Below are positions 51,802 to 59,610 of a DNA stretch of 64,000 nucleotides, one piece after another; positions within the stretch are counted from its first letter, which is position 1, and each line of letters starts with the position of its first letter. The position numbers were made by a program, and so were the translations under genes. The notes beneath the pieces are model-generated. The model saw only the letters and a program-made list of their open reading frames with translations, searched no databases and was not told where the DNA came from. Source of the DNA: Petrimonas mucosa (GTDB lineage Bacteria > Bacteroidota > Bacteroidia > Bacteroidales > Dysgonomonadaceae); contig NZ_LT608328.1 in assembly GCF_900095795.1 (NCBI RefSeq), forward strand, positions 558,001-622,000. Reading direction: 5' to 3'.

Positions 51802-52992
51802 TCACTCTATAATATCGTTGATCTTGAAATAGGTCTCCAGGTCCTTGTCGCCTCGACCCGACAGGGTGAGGACAACCAGATCGCCCTGGTTGAACCGGAT
51901 CTTGTCGAGGGCAGCTATCGCATGGGCCGATTCCAGGGCAGGAATGATCCCTTCGTTTCGGGTGAGTGCAAGACCTGCCCGCAGTGCTTCGTCGTCGTTG
52001 ACGGCAACCACCTTTGCCCGTCTGGTTTTAGCCAGATGGGCGTGGATGGGACCGATACCCGGATAGTCCAGTCCTGCCGAGATGGAATAGGGTTCGGTGA
52101 TCTGCCCGTCTTCGGTCTGCATCACCAATGTTTTGCATCCATGGATGATCCCTTCGGTGCCGATCTGGATGGTGGCGGCAGACTCTCCGCTGTGGATCCC
52201 CTTGCCGCCCGCTTCGGCCAGCACGATCTTCACTCTCTCCTCAGCAAGGAAGTGGTAGATGGTTCCGGCGGCGTTGCTGCCTCCGCCCACGCACGCAACA
52301 AGGTAATCGGGAGAGGGACGGTTCTCCTTTTCCATCAGTTGCCTGCCGATCTCTTCACTGATGACCGACTGCAGTCGGGCCACCATGTCGGGGTAGGGGT
52401 GCGGTCCTACGGTGGAGCCGATGATGTAGTGGGTGTTTGCGGGGTTGCAGCACCAGTCGCGTATCGCCTCGTTGGTAGCATCCTTCAGCGTCATGTTTCC
52501 CGAGGTGACCGGGACGACCGTCGCGCCCAGCATCTCCATCTTTCTGACGTTGACCGCTTGTCGCTCCACATCGGTCTTGCCCATATATACGATACACTCC
52601 ATCTGCATCAGCGCACAGACGGTGGCGGTTGCCACACCATGCTGTCCGGCGCCGGTTTCGGCGATGATCCTGCTTTTCCCCAGTTGTTTGGCGACGAGGA
52701 TCTGGCCGATGGTGTTGTTGATCTTGTGTGCCCCGGTGTGGTTCAGGTCCTCCCGCTTGAGGTAGACACGGCAACCGTGCCTGGCGGAGAGGTAGCCGGA
52801 GAGGTAGAGCGGAGACGGCCTGCCCACATAATCCCTCAGCAGCCGGTTGAACTCCTCCCTGAAGGCGTCGCTTTCCAGGATCTCCAGGTAGGAGTCCTGC
52901 AGTTCGGTGACGCAGCGGTGAAGAATTTCGGGGATATAGGCCCCGCCGAATTCACCGTAAAATCCCGATTTATCCACTGAAAATTTTTGCAT
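51802..52992 (-). CDS. trpB: Tryptophan synthase beta chain
   Basis: The 396-residue PLP enzyme joins indole and serine. The PLP lysine is in NHTGAHKINN; the glycine-rich phosphate site is VGGGSNAAG; and the substrate motif AETGAGQHGVA and SAGLDYPGIGP are present. It is the first gene of the trp operon, directly after the attenuator at 53020-53049, so its expression depends on antitermination. Confidence 0.97.
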   Translation of the reverse strand: MQKFSVDKSGFYGEFGGAYIPEILHRCVTELQDSYLEILESDAFREEFNRLLRDYVGRPSPLYLSGYLSARHGCRVYLKREDLNHTGAHKINNTIGQILVAKQLGKSRIIAETGAGQHGVATATVCALMQMECIVYMGKTDVERQAVNVRKMEMLGATVVPVTSGNMTLKDATNEAIRDWCCNPANTHYIIGSTVGPHPYPDMVARLQSVISEEIGRQLMEKENRPSPDYLVACVGGGSNAAGTIYHFLAEERVKIVLAEAGGKGIHSGESAATIQIGTEGIIHGCKTLVMQTEDGQITEPYSISAGLDYPGIGPIHAHLAKTRRAKVVAVNDDEALRAGLALTRNEGIIPALESAHAIAALDKIRFNQGDLVVLTLSGRGDKDLETYFKINDIIE

Positions 52993-53019
52993 ATCCTGTT
53001 GTTTTTGTCAATTCCAACG

Positions 53020-53049
53020 AAAAAAGCCTGTCGCAGGTGCGACAGGCTT
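53020..53049 (-). terminator. Trp attenuator terminator
   Basis: On the minus strand AAGCCTGTCGCA-CC-TGCGACAGGCTT forms a strong hairpin (about 10 pairs, 6-base effective loop) followed by six U residues. It lies between the leader peptide stop and trpB (28 bases upstream of trpB), exactly where an attenuator is expected. Confidence 0.85.
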
Positions 53050-53093
53050 CTCTATATTGTTGCTCATTCTTGCTGATAGATACGACTGCTTCC

Positions 53094-53116
53094 CTTACGA
53101 CCGGTCGGGTAGTAAG
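53094..53116 (-). promoter_or_regulatory. Possible protector hairpin of the trp leader
   Basis: CTTAC (53116-53112) pairs with GTAAG (53098-53094); an inner ACC/GGT pair adds three bases. It would sequester CGACCGG (53107-53101), which can otherwise pair with CCTGTCG of the terminator stem except for one mismatch. Confidence 0.55.
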
Positions 53117-53154
53117 TGACGCCACCAATATCTGTTTGCAAGTGAAGTGTACAT
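53095..53154 (-). CDS. trpL: trp leader peptide (19 codons, tandem Trp)
   Basis: The minus strand reads ATG at 53154 then MYTSLANRYWWRHLLPDRS and TAA at 53095. Tryptophan codons are rare, yet two occur side by side at codons 10-11 (53127-53122). Ribosome stalling at these codons when Trp-tRNA is scarce would leave the CGACCGG segment free, about 15 bases downstream, for antiterminator pairing. The start is 19 bases past the TACATTTG promoter box, and the attenuator terminator follows 45 bases after the stop. The peptide probably has no function beyond sensing tryptophan. No database search was possible, but layout and codon content are decisive. Confidence 0.82.
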   Translation of the reverse strand: MYTSLANRYWWRHLLPDRS

Positions 53155-53172
53155 TTTCGTCTTATTTTGCTG

Positions 53173-53203
53173 CAAATGTAGGATGAAAAAAATAAAATGC
53201 AAT
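53173..53203 (-). promoter_or_regulatory. Promoter of the trp operon
   Basis: On the minus strand ATTG (53203-53200), 19 bases, TACATTTG (53180-53173) fits the Bacteroidota consensus apart from one base in the -33 box. Transcription would begin near 53166, about 12 bases before the leader ATG. Confidence 0.75.
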
Positions 53204-53241
53204 ATGTTTTTAAAAATTTAACATTTTTAATATTTGGGTGG

Positions 53242-53280
53242 CAGCTACTGGCAAGATGATGGGTCTTATGCCCGTAGCTG
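53242..53280. repeat. Inverted repeat in the trp/beta-galactosidase intergenic region
   Basis: CAGCTAC-t-GGC pairs with GCC-c-GTAGCTG across a 17-base loop. No U-run follows, so it is more likely an operator or an insulating structure than a terminator. Confidence 0.5.
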
Positions 53281-53353
53281 TAGGTGGAGCCACGGATGCC
53301 GGTATGTAGGAGAGGGTGTCGCTTTGTTTTTGTAGCTAAAAAGTCGTTTCTTT

Positions 53354-53377
53354 GTCCTGCTCAAAGTCCTGCTCAAA
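53354..53377. repeat. Perfect 12-base tandem repeat
   Basis: GTCCTGCTCAAA occurs twice back to back, 44-67 bases before the beta-galactosidase start, and could bind a regulator. Confidence 0.6.
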
Positions 53378-53420
53378 GCCTGGCGATTATTTCCAACAAA
53401 CAACATAAGATCACTTTTTT

Positions 53421-55913
53421 ATGAGAAAAGCTCAACTTCTAACAATACTTTTGCTTCTGGCAGCGGTTTTCGCTGCCGGAGCACAACCAAGAAGAGAGAT
53501 TACCCTAAAAAAGGGGTGGCTCTTTTCCCGCGAAGATAATCCGGCCGCAGCTCAATCCGGGTTCAATGATGGCAACTGGCAATCGGTGACGGTTCCACAC
53601 GATTGGGCCATTTACGGCCCGTTCGACAAGTCGAACGATATCCACCGGATGGCTATCGTTCAGGACGGACAGACCACTGCTATTGAACATTACGGCCGGA
53701 CAGGGGGATTGCCCTTTACCGGTGCAGGATGGTACCGGAACCGGTTTACCATCCCCGGCTTTACCGGCGGGAAGCGGGTCCATCTCCTGTTCGACGGGGC
53801 GATGAGCAATGCCCGGGTTTATGTAAACGGCAGGGAGGTAGGTTACTGGCCCAACGGATACAACAGTTTTTATTTCGATATTACAGACTTTGTTCATGAG
53901 GAGGGGAGGGAGAACCTGTTGGCTGTCCGGCTCGAAAATTTTGAAGAGCAGTCGCGCTGGTACCCGGGTGCAGGGCTTTACCGCAATGTACACCTGATTG
54001 TTACGGAGAAAACATATATACCTATCTGGGGAAGCTACGTCACTACTCCCGTTGTGACCCCCGGTTTTGCACGGGTGAATGTCCGTACGCGCGTGGAGAG
54101 TGCCGGCGGGGGGACCTTGAAGCTGGTCACTCAGATCAGGGATGAGACGCAGCAGACAGTCGCTACTGCAGAGAGCACTCTCTCGGAAAGCGATATGGGC
54201 CAGTTCTCACAGGAGCTGGTCGTTGAAAATCCCCGGTTGTGGGACATCAAACAGCCGAACCTCTATACAGCGGTATCCCGGCTGTATGAAGATGGTCGGC
54301 TGGTGGATGAGTACTGCACCCCTTTCGGAATCCGGACCCTGGAGATCAGGCCCGACGAGGGATTCTTTCTCAACGGCAGAGAGGTCAAGTTCAAGGGTGT
54401 CTGTCTCCATCACGACTTGGGACCGCTGGGTGCTGCCGTCAATGAGGCGGCCATCCGTCGCCAGATACGTACCATGCAGGATATGGGTGCCAATGCGATC
54501 CGCACCTCCCACAACATGCCCGCACCCGAATTTGTCCGGATTGCCGATGAGATGGGGATGATGCTGATGGTGGAGAGCTTCGACGAATGGGCCATCCCGA
54601 AGGTGAAAAATGGGTACAACCGCTATTTCAAGTCGTGGGCGGAGAGGGATCTGGTCAACCTGTTGCACCACTACCGGAACAATCCCAGTGTGGTGATGTG
54701 GTGTATCGGCAATGAGGTGGAGGAGCAGAGCCATAAGCATGGTTCGCGGGTGGCGAGATTCCTGCAGGATATCTGTCACCGGGAGGATCCGACGCGTCCG
54801 GTAACCAACGGGATGGACCGGCCCGATCAGGTACTTTCCAACCATATGGCGGCGATGATGGAGGTCCCGGGATTCAACTACCGGCCCTTCCGTTACCGGG
54901 AGGCGTATGACCGCCTGCCACAACAGATCATACTGGGCAGTGAGACCGCCTCCACCCTCAGTTCGCGCGGGGTATACAAGTTTCCGGTAGTGCGGAGGTC
55001 GATGGCCCAGTACGATGACCACCAGGCGTCATCGTACGACGTGGAGCACTGCAGCTGGTCGAATCTGCCAGAGGACGATTTCATCCAGCACGATGAGTTA
55101 CCCTATACCATCGGTGAGTTTATCTGGACAGGCATCGACTACCTGGGCGAGCCCACCCCCTACTACAGCGCCTGGCCCAGCCACAGCTCCCTCTTTGGGG
55201 CGGTGGATCTGGCAGGTATCCCCAAGGATCGTTTCTATCTCTACCGCAGTCACTGGAACAGCGACGCGGAGACCCTCCATATCCTGCCCCACTGGAACTG
55301 GAAGGGACGTGAAGGGGAGGTGACACCTATCTTTGTCTATACCAGTTACCCGTCGGCCGAACTCTTCATCAACGGGAAGAGTCAGGGTCTCCGCACGAAG
55401 GATCTCTCCGTACCACTCGAAGGGAGCGATTCGGCCGAAGCACGGAAAAGGTTAGAACGGCAGAAACGGTACCGGCTGATGTGGATGGATACCCGCTATG
55501 AGCCGGGGACGGTAAGGGTGGTGGCTTACGATAACGATGGGAAGGCGGTTGCAGAGAAAGAGATACATACTGCCGGAAAGCCGCACCGTATTGTGCTGGA
55601 GGCCGATCGCCGCGAGATCGATGGCGACGGTGAGGATATTGCCTTCGTGAATGTGAAGCTCGTGGACAAGGCTGGCAATTTCTGTCCCACGGATGACCGG
55701 GAGATCAGCTTCACGGTGAAGGGTGCCGGCAGATTCAAGGCGGTCGCCAATGGAAATCCGGCCAGCCTGGAGTCGTTCCAGCTTCCCCGGATGAAGCTCT
55801 TCAGCGGCCAGCTCACAGCCTTGGTGCAGGCAGGAGAAGAGTCCGGGACTCTTGTGTTGGAAGCAAAGGCGGAAGGGGTTCGCAGCGGCCGGGTCGAGAT
55901 TCGGGTAAAATAG
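53421..55913 (+). CDS. Glycoside hydrolase family 2 beta-galactosidase-like, secreted
   Basis: The 830-residue product has a signal peptide ending AAGAQ. The order is sugar-binding domain (about 30-195, with GLPFTGAGWYRNRF), Ig-like domain, TIM barrel with GVCLHHDLGPLGAAVN and RTSHNMPAPEF, acid/base in MWCIGNEVEE (Glu432) and nucleophile in ILGSETAS (Glu508). C-terminal Ig-like domains follow (DUF4982 type from about 620, then a domain starting HRIVLEADRREIDGDGED). This pattern is typical of Bacteroidota GH2 beta-galactosidases that act on oligosaccharides or host glycans. It is divergent from the trp operon with a repeat-rich promoter region. Confidence 0.9.
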   Translation: MRKAQLLTILLLLAAVFAAGAQPRREITLKKGWLFSREDNPAAAQSGFNDGNWQSVTVPHDWAIYGPFDKSNDIHRMAIVQDGQTTAIEHYGRTGGLPFTGAGWYRNRFTIPGFTGGKRVHLLFDGAMSNARVYVNGREVGYWPNGYNSFYFDITDFVHEEGRENLLAVRLENFEEQSRWYPGAGLYRNVHLIVTEKTYIPIWGSYVTTPVVTPGFARVNVRTRVESAGGGTLKLVTQIRDETQQTVATAESTLSESDMGQFSQELVVENPRLWDIKQPNLYTAVSRLYEDGRLVDEYCTPFGIRTLEIRPDEGFFLNGREVKFKGVCLHHDLGPLGAAVNEAAIRRQIRTMQDMGANAIRTSHNMPAPEFVRIADEMGMMLMVESFDEWAIPKVKNGYNRYFKSWAERDLVNLLHHYRNNPSVVMWCIGNEVEEQSHKHGSRVARFLQDICHREDPTRPVTNGMDRPDQVLSNHMAAMMEVPGFNYRPFRYREAYDRLPQQIILGSETASTLSSRGVYKFPVVRRSMAQYDDHQASSYDVEHCSWSNLPEDDFIQHDELPYTIGEFIWTGIDYLGEPTPYYSAWPSHSSLFGAVDLAGIPKDRFYLYRSHWNSDAETLHILPHWNWKGREGEVTPIFVYTSYPSAELFINGKSQGLRTKDLSVPLEGSDSAEARKRLERQKRYRLMWMDTRYEPGTVRVVAYDNDGKAVAEKEIHTAGKPHRIVLEADRREIDGDGEDIAFVNVKLVDKAGNFCPTDDREISFTVKGAGRFKAVANGNPASLESFQLPRMKLFSGQLTALVQAGEESGTLVLEAKAEGVRSGRVEIRVK

Positions 55914-55965
55914 GTTTCGGGCAGAATGGAATATTGCATACCTTTGCACATTCAATAAATGAACC

Positions 55966-57378
55966 ATGGCAAAAAAGAGAAAGCAACTACCCTTGTTGGA
56001 AAAGATACCGATTACCGGCGTGGCGGCAGAAGGTAAAGCGATTGCCCGGATTGACGGGATGACGCTCTTTGTCCCTTTCGCCGTTCCTGGCGATGTGGCC
56101 GATATACAGATTACAAAAAAGAAGAGCAATTATGCCGAGGGACGGGTGGTCCGGTTTGAATCCCTTTCCGAAAAGAGAACGGCTGCCTTTTGCGACCATT
56201 TTGGTGTCTGCGGGGGGTGCAAGTGGCAGATTCTTCCTTACGAAGAGCAGTTGAAATATAAGCAGCAGCAGGTTGAGGATAACCTGACACGCATCGGCAA
56301 GGTGGAACTGCCGGAAATCTCCCCCATCTTGGGAGCCGAGGAGACCACCTTTTACCGGAACAAGTTGGAGTTCACCTTTTCCGACAAGCGGTGGCTGACT
56401 GAGCAGGAGCTGGGCTCGGTGAGTGATCCGGGGCAGATGAACGGATTGGGATTCCATATCCCCGGCATGTTCGACAAGGTGCTTGATATCCGGAAATGTT
56501 GGCTGCAGGACGATCTCTCCAACCAGATCCGTAACGCCGTCCGGAGCTTTTGCCTTGAGAACGGCTACACCTTTTTCGACCTGAGAAACCAGAGCGGACT
56601 GATGCGCACGCTTATCCTGCGCAATACTTCAGCGGGAGAGTGGATGGTGATTGTGGTGTTCTACGAGGAGGACGAGGAGAAGCGGGAACGGCTACTCAAC
56701 TTCATTGCCGGTAAATTCCCGCAAATCACCTCGTTGCTCTATATCATCAACCGGAAGGCCAACGATACCATTACCGACCAGGAGGTGGTTTGCTGGAAGG
56801 GGCGCGATCATATCGTGGAGGAGATGGAGGGACTACAATTCAAGATTGGACCCAAATCGTTCTACCAGACCAACAGCCGCCAGGCTTACAATCTCTATCG
56901 GATCGCGCGGGAGTTTGCCGGGCTGACGGGTAGCGAATGTGTCTATGATCTCTATACCGGGACGGGAACCATTGCCAATTTTGTGGCCCGGATGGCCGAC
57001 AAGGTGATAGGTATAGAATATGTGGAGGAGGCAATCGAAGATGCGAAGGAGAATTCGCGCAACAACAACATCGCGAATACCTCCTTTTTTGCCGGCGACA
57101 TGCGAAAAATCCTTACGGCGGAGTTTATCCGGGAGCATGGTCGTCCCGACGTGATCATCACCGACCCGCCTCGCGCCGGGATGCACGACGACGTGCTGCG
57201 GGTCATGCTCGCGGCAGAACCAAAGCGGATCGTGTATGTGAGTTGCAACCCGGCAACCCAAGCACGAGACTTGGGCCTGTTGGATACCAAATACAAGGTG
57301 ACGGCGGTGCAGCCGGTTGACATGTTCCCGCATACCCATCACGTGGAGAACGTGGTGTTGCTGGAAAAGAGGGTATAG
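55966..57378 (+). CDS. rlmD: 23S rRNA (uracil-5-)-methyltransferase, RlmD/RumA type
   Basis: The 470-residue enzyme methylates 23S rRNA, by family at U1939. It has an N-terminal TRAM-like domain (ITGVAAEGKAIARIDGMTLFVPFAVPGDVADIQIT), an iron-sulfur cluster region with Cys76, Cys82 and Cys85 (CDHFGVCGGC) and a further Cys near 173. The SAM loop CVYDLYTGTGTIANFVA and catalytic SCNPATQARDLGLL complete it. The RlmCD branch could also be possible. It lies 52 bases after the beta-galactosidase. Confidence 0.93.
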   Translation: MAKKRKQLPLLEKIPITGVAAEGKAIARIDGMTLFVPFAVPGDVADIQITKKKSNYAEGRVVRFESLSEKRTAAFCDHFGVCGGCKWQILPYEEQLKYKQQQVEDNLTRIGKVELPEISPILGAEETTFYRNKLEFTFSDKRWLTEQELGSVSDPGQMNGLGFHIPGMFDKVLDIRKCWLQDDLSNQIRNAVRSFCLENGYTFFDLRNQSGLMRTLILRNTSAGEWMVIVVFYEEDEEKRERLLNFIAGKFPQITSLLYIINRKANDTITDQEVVCWKGRDHIVEEMEGLQFKIGPKSFYQTNSRQAYNLYRIAREFAGLTGSECVYDLYTGTGTIANFVARMADKVIGIEYVEEAIEDAKENSRNNNIANTSFFAGDMRKILTAEFIREHGRPDVIITDPPRAGMHDDVLRVMLAAEPKRIVYVSCNPATQARDLGLLDTKYKVTAVQPVDMFPHTHHVENVVLLEKRV

Positions 57379-57381
57379 GGC

Positions 57382-58287
57382 CTATTTCACCGGGTCAACC
57401 CGGTATCCCAATTTGCGAAGCCCCTCGATCAGCCCCTCCTTGCCCACCAGGTGGAGACACCCTACCGCAATGAATGAAGGCTTTTCCTGCATCATGTCGG
57501 GCAGCAGTGATAACCATCGTTCGTTCCGGTCCTGGTTGATAGCTCTTTTTTCTTCCGGGGTGGAGGGGCAGGGATCATCGGGTAGCTCCTCTTCATATAT
57601 CGTATTGAGTGCATGGAGATCCTGGGCCATATATGCCGACTGTAGCCGGTCGATTTCTGCTTTCAGCATCTCGGGGTGATGCACCAGACAGACAAGCAGT
57701 TCGACCTGTCTTTCGATAGATTGCGACTCCAACAGAAGATGGGCCTGCTCTTCGGCGGTCTCCAGCGACCGCACAGGACGGGAACGCCTCGCCGCTTCCT
57801 CCTGGAAATATTGATCGATGCTGATCTCCTCCGAAAGTGTAGGGTAATATTTATGATAGAGCGTGACGATAATCAAGTTTTTCAGCATGGCCGGCTTCAT
57901 CCTGTCGAGCTGCTCCAACCCCATGCCGGTATACTCCTTCAGCATCTTGTCGATCAACCGGAAGTCCGATTCGCTTGTCAACGACCGGTAGTCGTATCCG
58001 TCAGGCATGATGGCCGCTCCCATGATCACTGCCTGCATCTCATTCATTCTGCTCATATCCAGTTCTCCCACCGTCTGCTCCGTCTTGTCGAACGCTTCGT
58101 GCAGACCGGGGATGCTGTCCAGAATCGATAACGGGATCAGGTGATGTGTCCCGAACAGATAGGAGGGAGACTCCAGTCCGTTCCCCGAGATTCGCCACAA
58201 CAGCGAACTGGTCTTGTTTTTTGTAGTAGCACAGGCTGCCAGGGCAAGCAGGAGGAGCAGGCATCCGGCTATATTTCTTATCTTCAT
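57382..58287 (-). CDS. TraB/GumN family lipoprotein
   Basis: The 301-residue product has a lipobox ALAAC and then the TraB/GumN fold: LLWRISGNGLESPSYLFGTHHLIP (the GTHH motif), LDSIPGLHEAFDKTEQTVGELDMS, and a late EERNERW-type region with SFIAVGCLHLVGKEGLIEGLRKLGYRV. The family has conserved histidines and glutamates resembling metalloproteases. Specific function is unknown. The start overlaps the stop of the upstream membrane-protein gene by 4 bases (ATGA). It is convergent with rlmD. Confidence 0.88.
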   Translation of the reverse strand: MKIRNIAGCLLLLLALAACATTKNKTSSLLWRISGNGLESPSYLFGTHHLIPLSILDSIPGLHEAFDKTEQTVGELDMSRMNEMQAVIMGAAIMPDGYDYRSLTSESDFRLIDKMLKEYTGMGLEQLDRMKPAMLKNLIIVTLYHKYYPTLSEEISIDQYFQEEAARRSRPVRSLETAEEQAHLLLESQSIERQVELLVCLVHHPEMLKAEIDRLQSAYMAQDLHALNTIYEEELPDDPCPSTPEEKRAINQDRNERWLSLLPDMMQEKPSFIAVGCLHLVGKEGLIEGLRKLGYRVDPVK

Positions 58288-58607
58288 TTGTCTGTTTCGG
58301 TATTGGGTATTTCGATAAAATCTGTATCCACCGCTGGATTGTCTTTTTCAGCTTTTTTACCGATCTTCAGAAAGTCGAACAGGAACCAAAAGATGGTGAA
58401 CGACGGAATCACATCTGTAACAGGCAGGATCTCCTCAATAAAGGTGATGATCGATGTATATTTTCCCCGTTTATCGCCAAACATCCTGTAACTGATAGAT
58501 GCTGCAACCGGAGCCCAGATAACGTCGATCACCGGCAAGGTTGCGGAGACCATTCCGATGGCGTCCAGGATGAGACATTTGATGAGTTTCTTATATTTTC
58601 TTTTCAT
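58284..58607 (-). CDS. Small membrane protein, unrecognised
   Basis: The 107-residue product has two hydrophobic segments (about 11-40 and 64-83) bracketing a polar stretch FGDKRGKYTSIITFIEEILP, and a charged tail. The paired helices suggest a small inner-membrane protein; I do not recognise a family. It is translationally coupled to the TraB/GumN gene, so a shared role is possible. No signal peptide as such. Confidence 0.68.
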   Translation of the reverse strand: MKRKYKKLIKCLILDAIGMVSATLPVIDVIWAPVAASISYRMFGDKRGKYTSIITFIEEILPVTDVIPSFTIFWFLFDFLKIGKKAEKDNPAVDTDFIEIPNTETDK

Positions 58608-58683
58608 TTGCTTGATTCCTTGAATATCTCTCCAACCGGTTTCACCTGCCGAAGGTTGCGGGTTACGCTTCGGATAATAACTA

Positions 58684-58722
58684 AACTACCTTGCACAAAA
58701 GCGATCTTTGAGCAAGGTAGTT
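58684..58722 (-). terminator. Likely terminator after ferritin
   Basis: AACTACCTTGC (58684-58694) pairs perfectly with GCAAGGTAGTT (58712-58722) across a 17-base loop, 23 bases past the ferritin stop. The following minus-strand bases are T-rich (TTTAGTTATT). Confidence 0.7.
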
Positions 58723-58745
58723 ATAGATGTCTCGGGAGATAACGG

Positions 58746-59267
58746 TTATTCGGCTGTCGTACCGGTGCCCAGCGGTGTGTAGGTCCGTTGAGCCAACTCT
58801 TTGTCCATCGTGTAGATTCCGAAACCGTTGGTGCCGATCAGCTTCAGGCTGTCGATCATGCCCTGTGCTGTCTCCTCTTCTTCAACCTGTTCGTTTACAA
58901 ACCATTGCAGCATGTTTTCAGTTGCATAGTCATTTTCGCTTCTTGCGATACTGACCAGGTTGTTGATCAGTCCGGTGACCACCCTTTCGTGTGCCAGGGT
59001 GTCTTCGAATGCTTTCAATATCGATTCCCAAGAGGTTTCTACCTTTTCAATGGGCTTCAATTCTACTTTATTTCCTTTGGAAATCAGGTAGTTCATAAAT
59101 TTCTGTGCATGATCCTGTTCTTCCTGGAACTGTACTTTAAACCAGTTCGAGAATCCCATCAATCCCTGATTGGCGAAATGGGCCGACATGGAGAGATAGA
59201 GGTAGGCAGACCAGAATTCTGCGTTAATTTGCGCATTAATAGCGTCTTCAAGCTTTTTACTTACCAT
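58746..59267 (-). CDS. Ferritin (bacterial FTN type)
   Basis: The 173-residue iron-storage protein is a four-helix bundle with ferroxidase ligands: LEDAINAQINAEFWSAYLYLSM (Glu17, with Tyr24), WFKVQFQEEQDHAQKFMNYL (Glu50, His53) and WFVNEQVEEEETAQGMID (Glu near 130). Length and helix order match bacterial non-haem ferritins rather than Dps. Monocistronic with its own hairpin terminator. It is the last native gene before the insertion elements. Confidence 0.93.
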   Translation of the reverse strand: MVSKKLEDAINAQINAEFWSAYLYLSMSAHFANQGLMGFSNWFKVQFQEEQDHAQKFMNYLISKGNKVELKPIEKVETSWESILKAFEDTLAHERVVTGLINNLVSIARSENDYATENMLQWFVNEQVEEEETAQGMIDSLKLIGTNGFGIYTMDKELAQRTYTPLGTGTTAE

Positions 59268-59531
59268 GGTGTATGTTTTTAATGATTCGTTAATCCTACC
59301 GTGTTAAACGTTTTTCCTACAAAAATGTTTACGCATATTTTTGCTTTTTTATCCCGCACCGGAAAGCATTTCGATGAGAGGTTCCTGACAGCGATGCATA
59401 ATGAATTGATTTATTGTCAACAGCTTTGCACTGTCCTAAGTTCAACTTAGAAGTGCAACATCCACGTGTTGTTTTTTGAAATGATTCTTCACAACAATCA
59501 TGAAAAACACCGGGGGGGTTTGCCTAACGGC

Positions 59532-59551
59532 CGGGGGCGCGCAAGCCCCCG
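59532..59551. repeat. GC-rich hairpin at the left IS30 end
   Basis: CGGGGGC pairs with GCCCCCG around GCGCAA. It lies next to a UUCG terminator; both may block read-through into the transposase gene. Confidence 0.6.
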
Positions 59552-59572
59552 AAGAGAGTCGGACAGCAACAT

Positions 59573-59598
59573 AAAAGAAAAAGGAGACCGAAGTCTCC
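59573..59598 (-). terminator. UUCG-loop terminator on the minus strand
   Basis: On the minus strand GGAGAC-TTCG-GTCTCC is followed by TTTTTCTTTT. A six-pair stem with an extra-stable UUCG tetraloop and a U-rich tail is a strong intrinsic terminator. It would stop transcripts leaving the IS5-like transposase gene. Confidence 0.75.
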
Positions 59599-59610
59599 CT
59601 AAAATTAACT

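Noticed and set aside
51622-52980. A 452-codon plus-strand frame opposite trpB
   Set aside because: It lies antisense to a fully conserved trpB and has no recognisable domain; long antisense frames are common in GC-biased genes.
53020-53049. Possible T-box riboswitch before trpB
   Set aside because: No T-box-like conserved sequence was seen; the tandem-Trp reading frame and terminator explain the region better.
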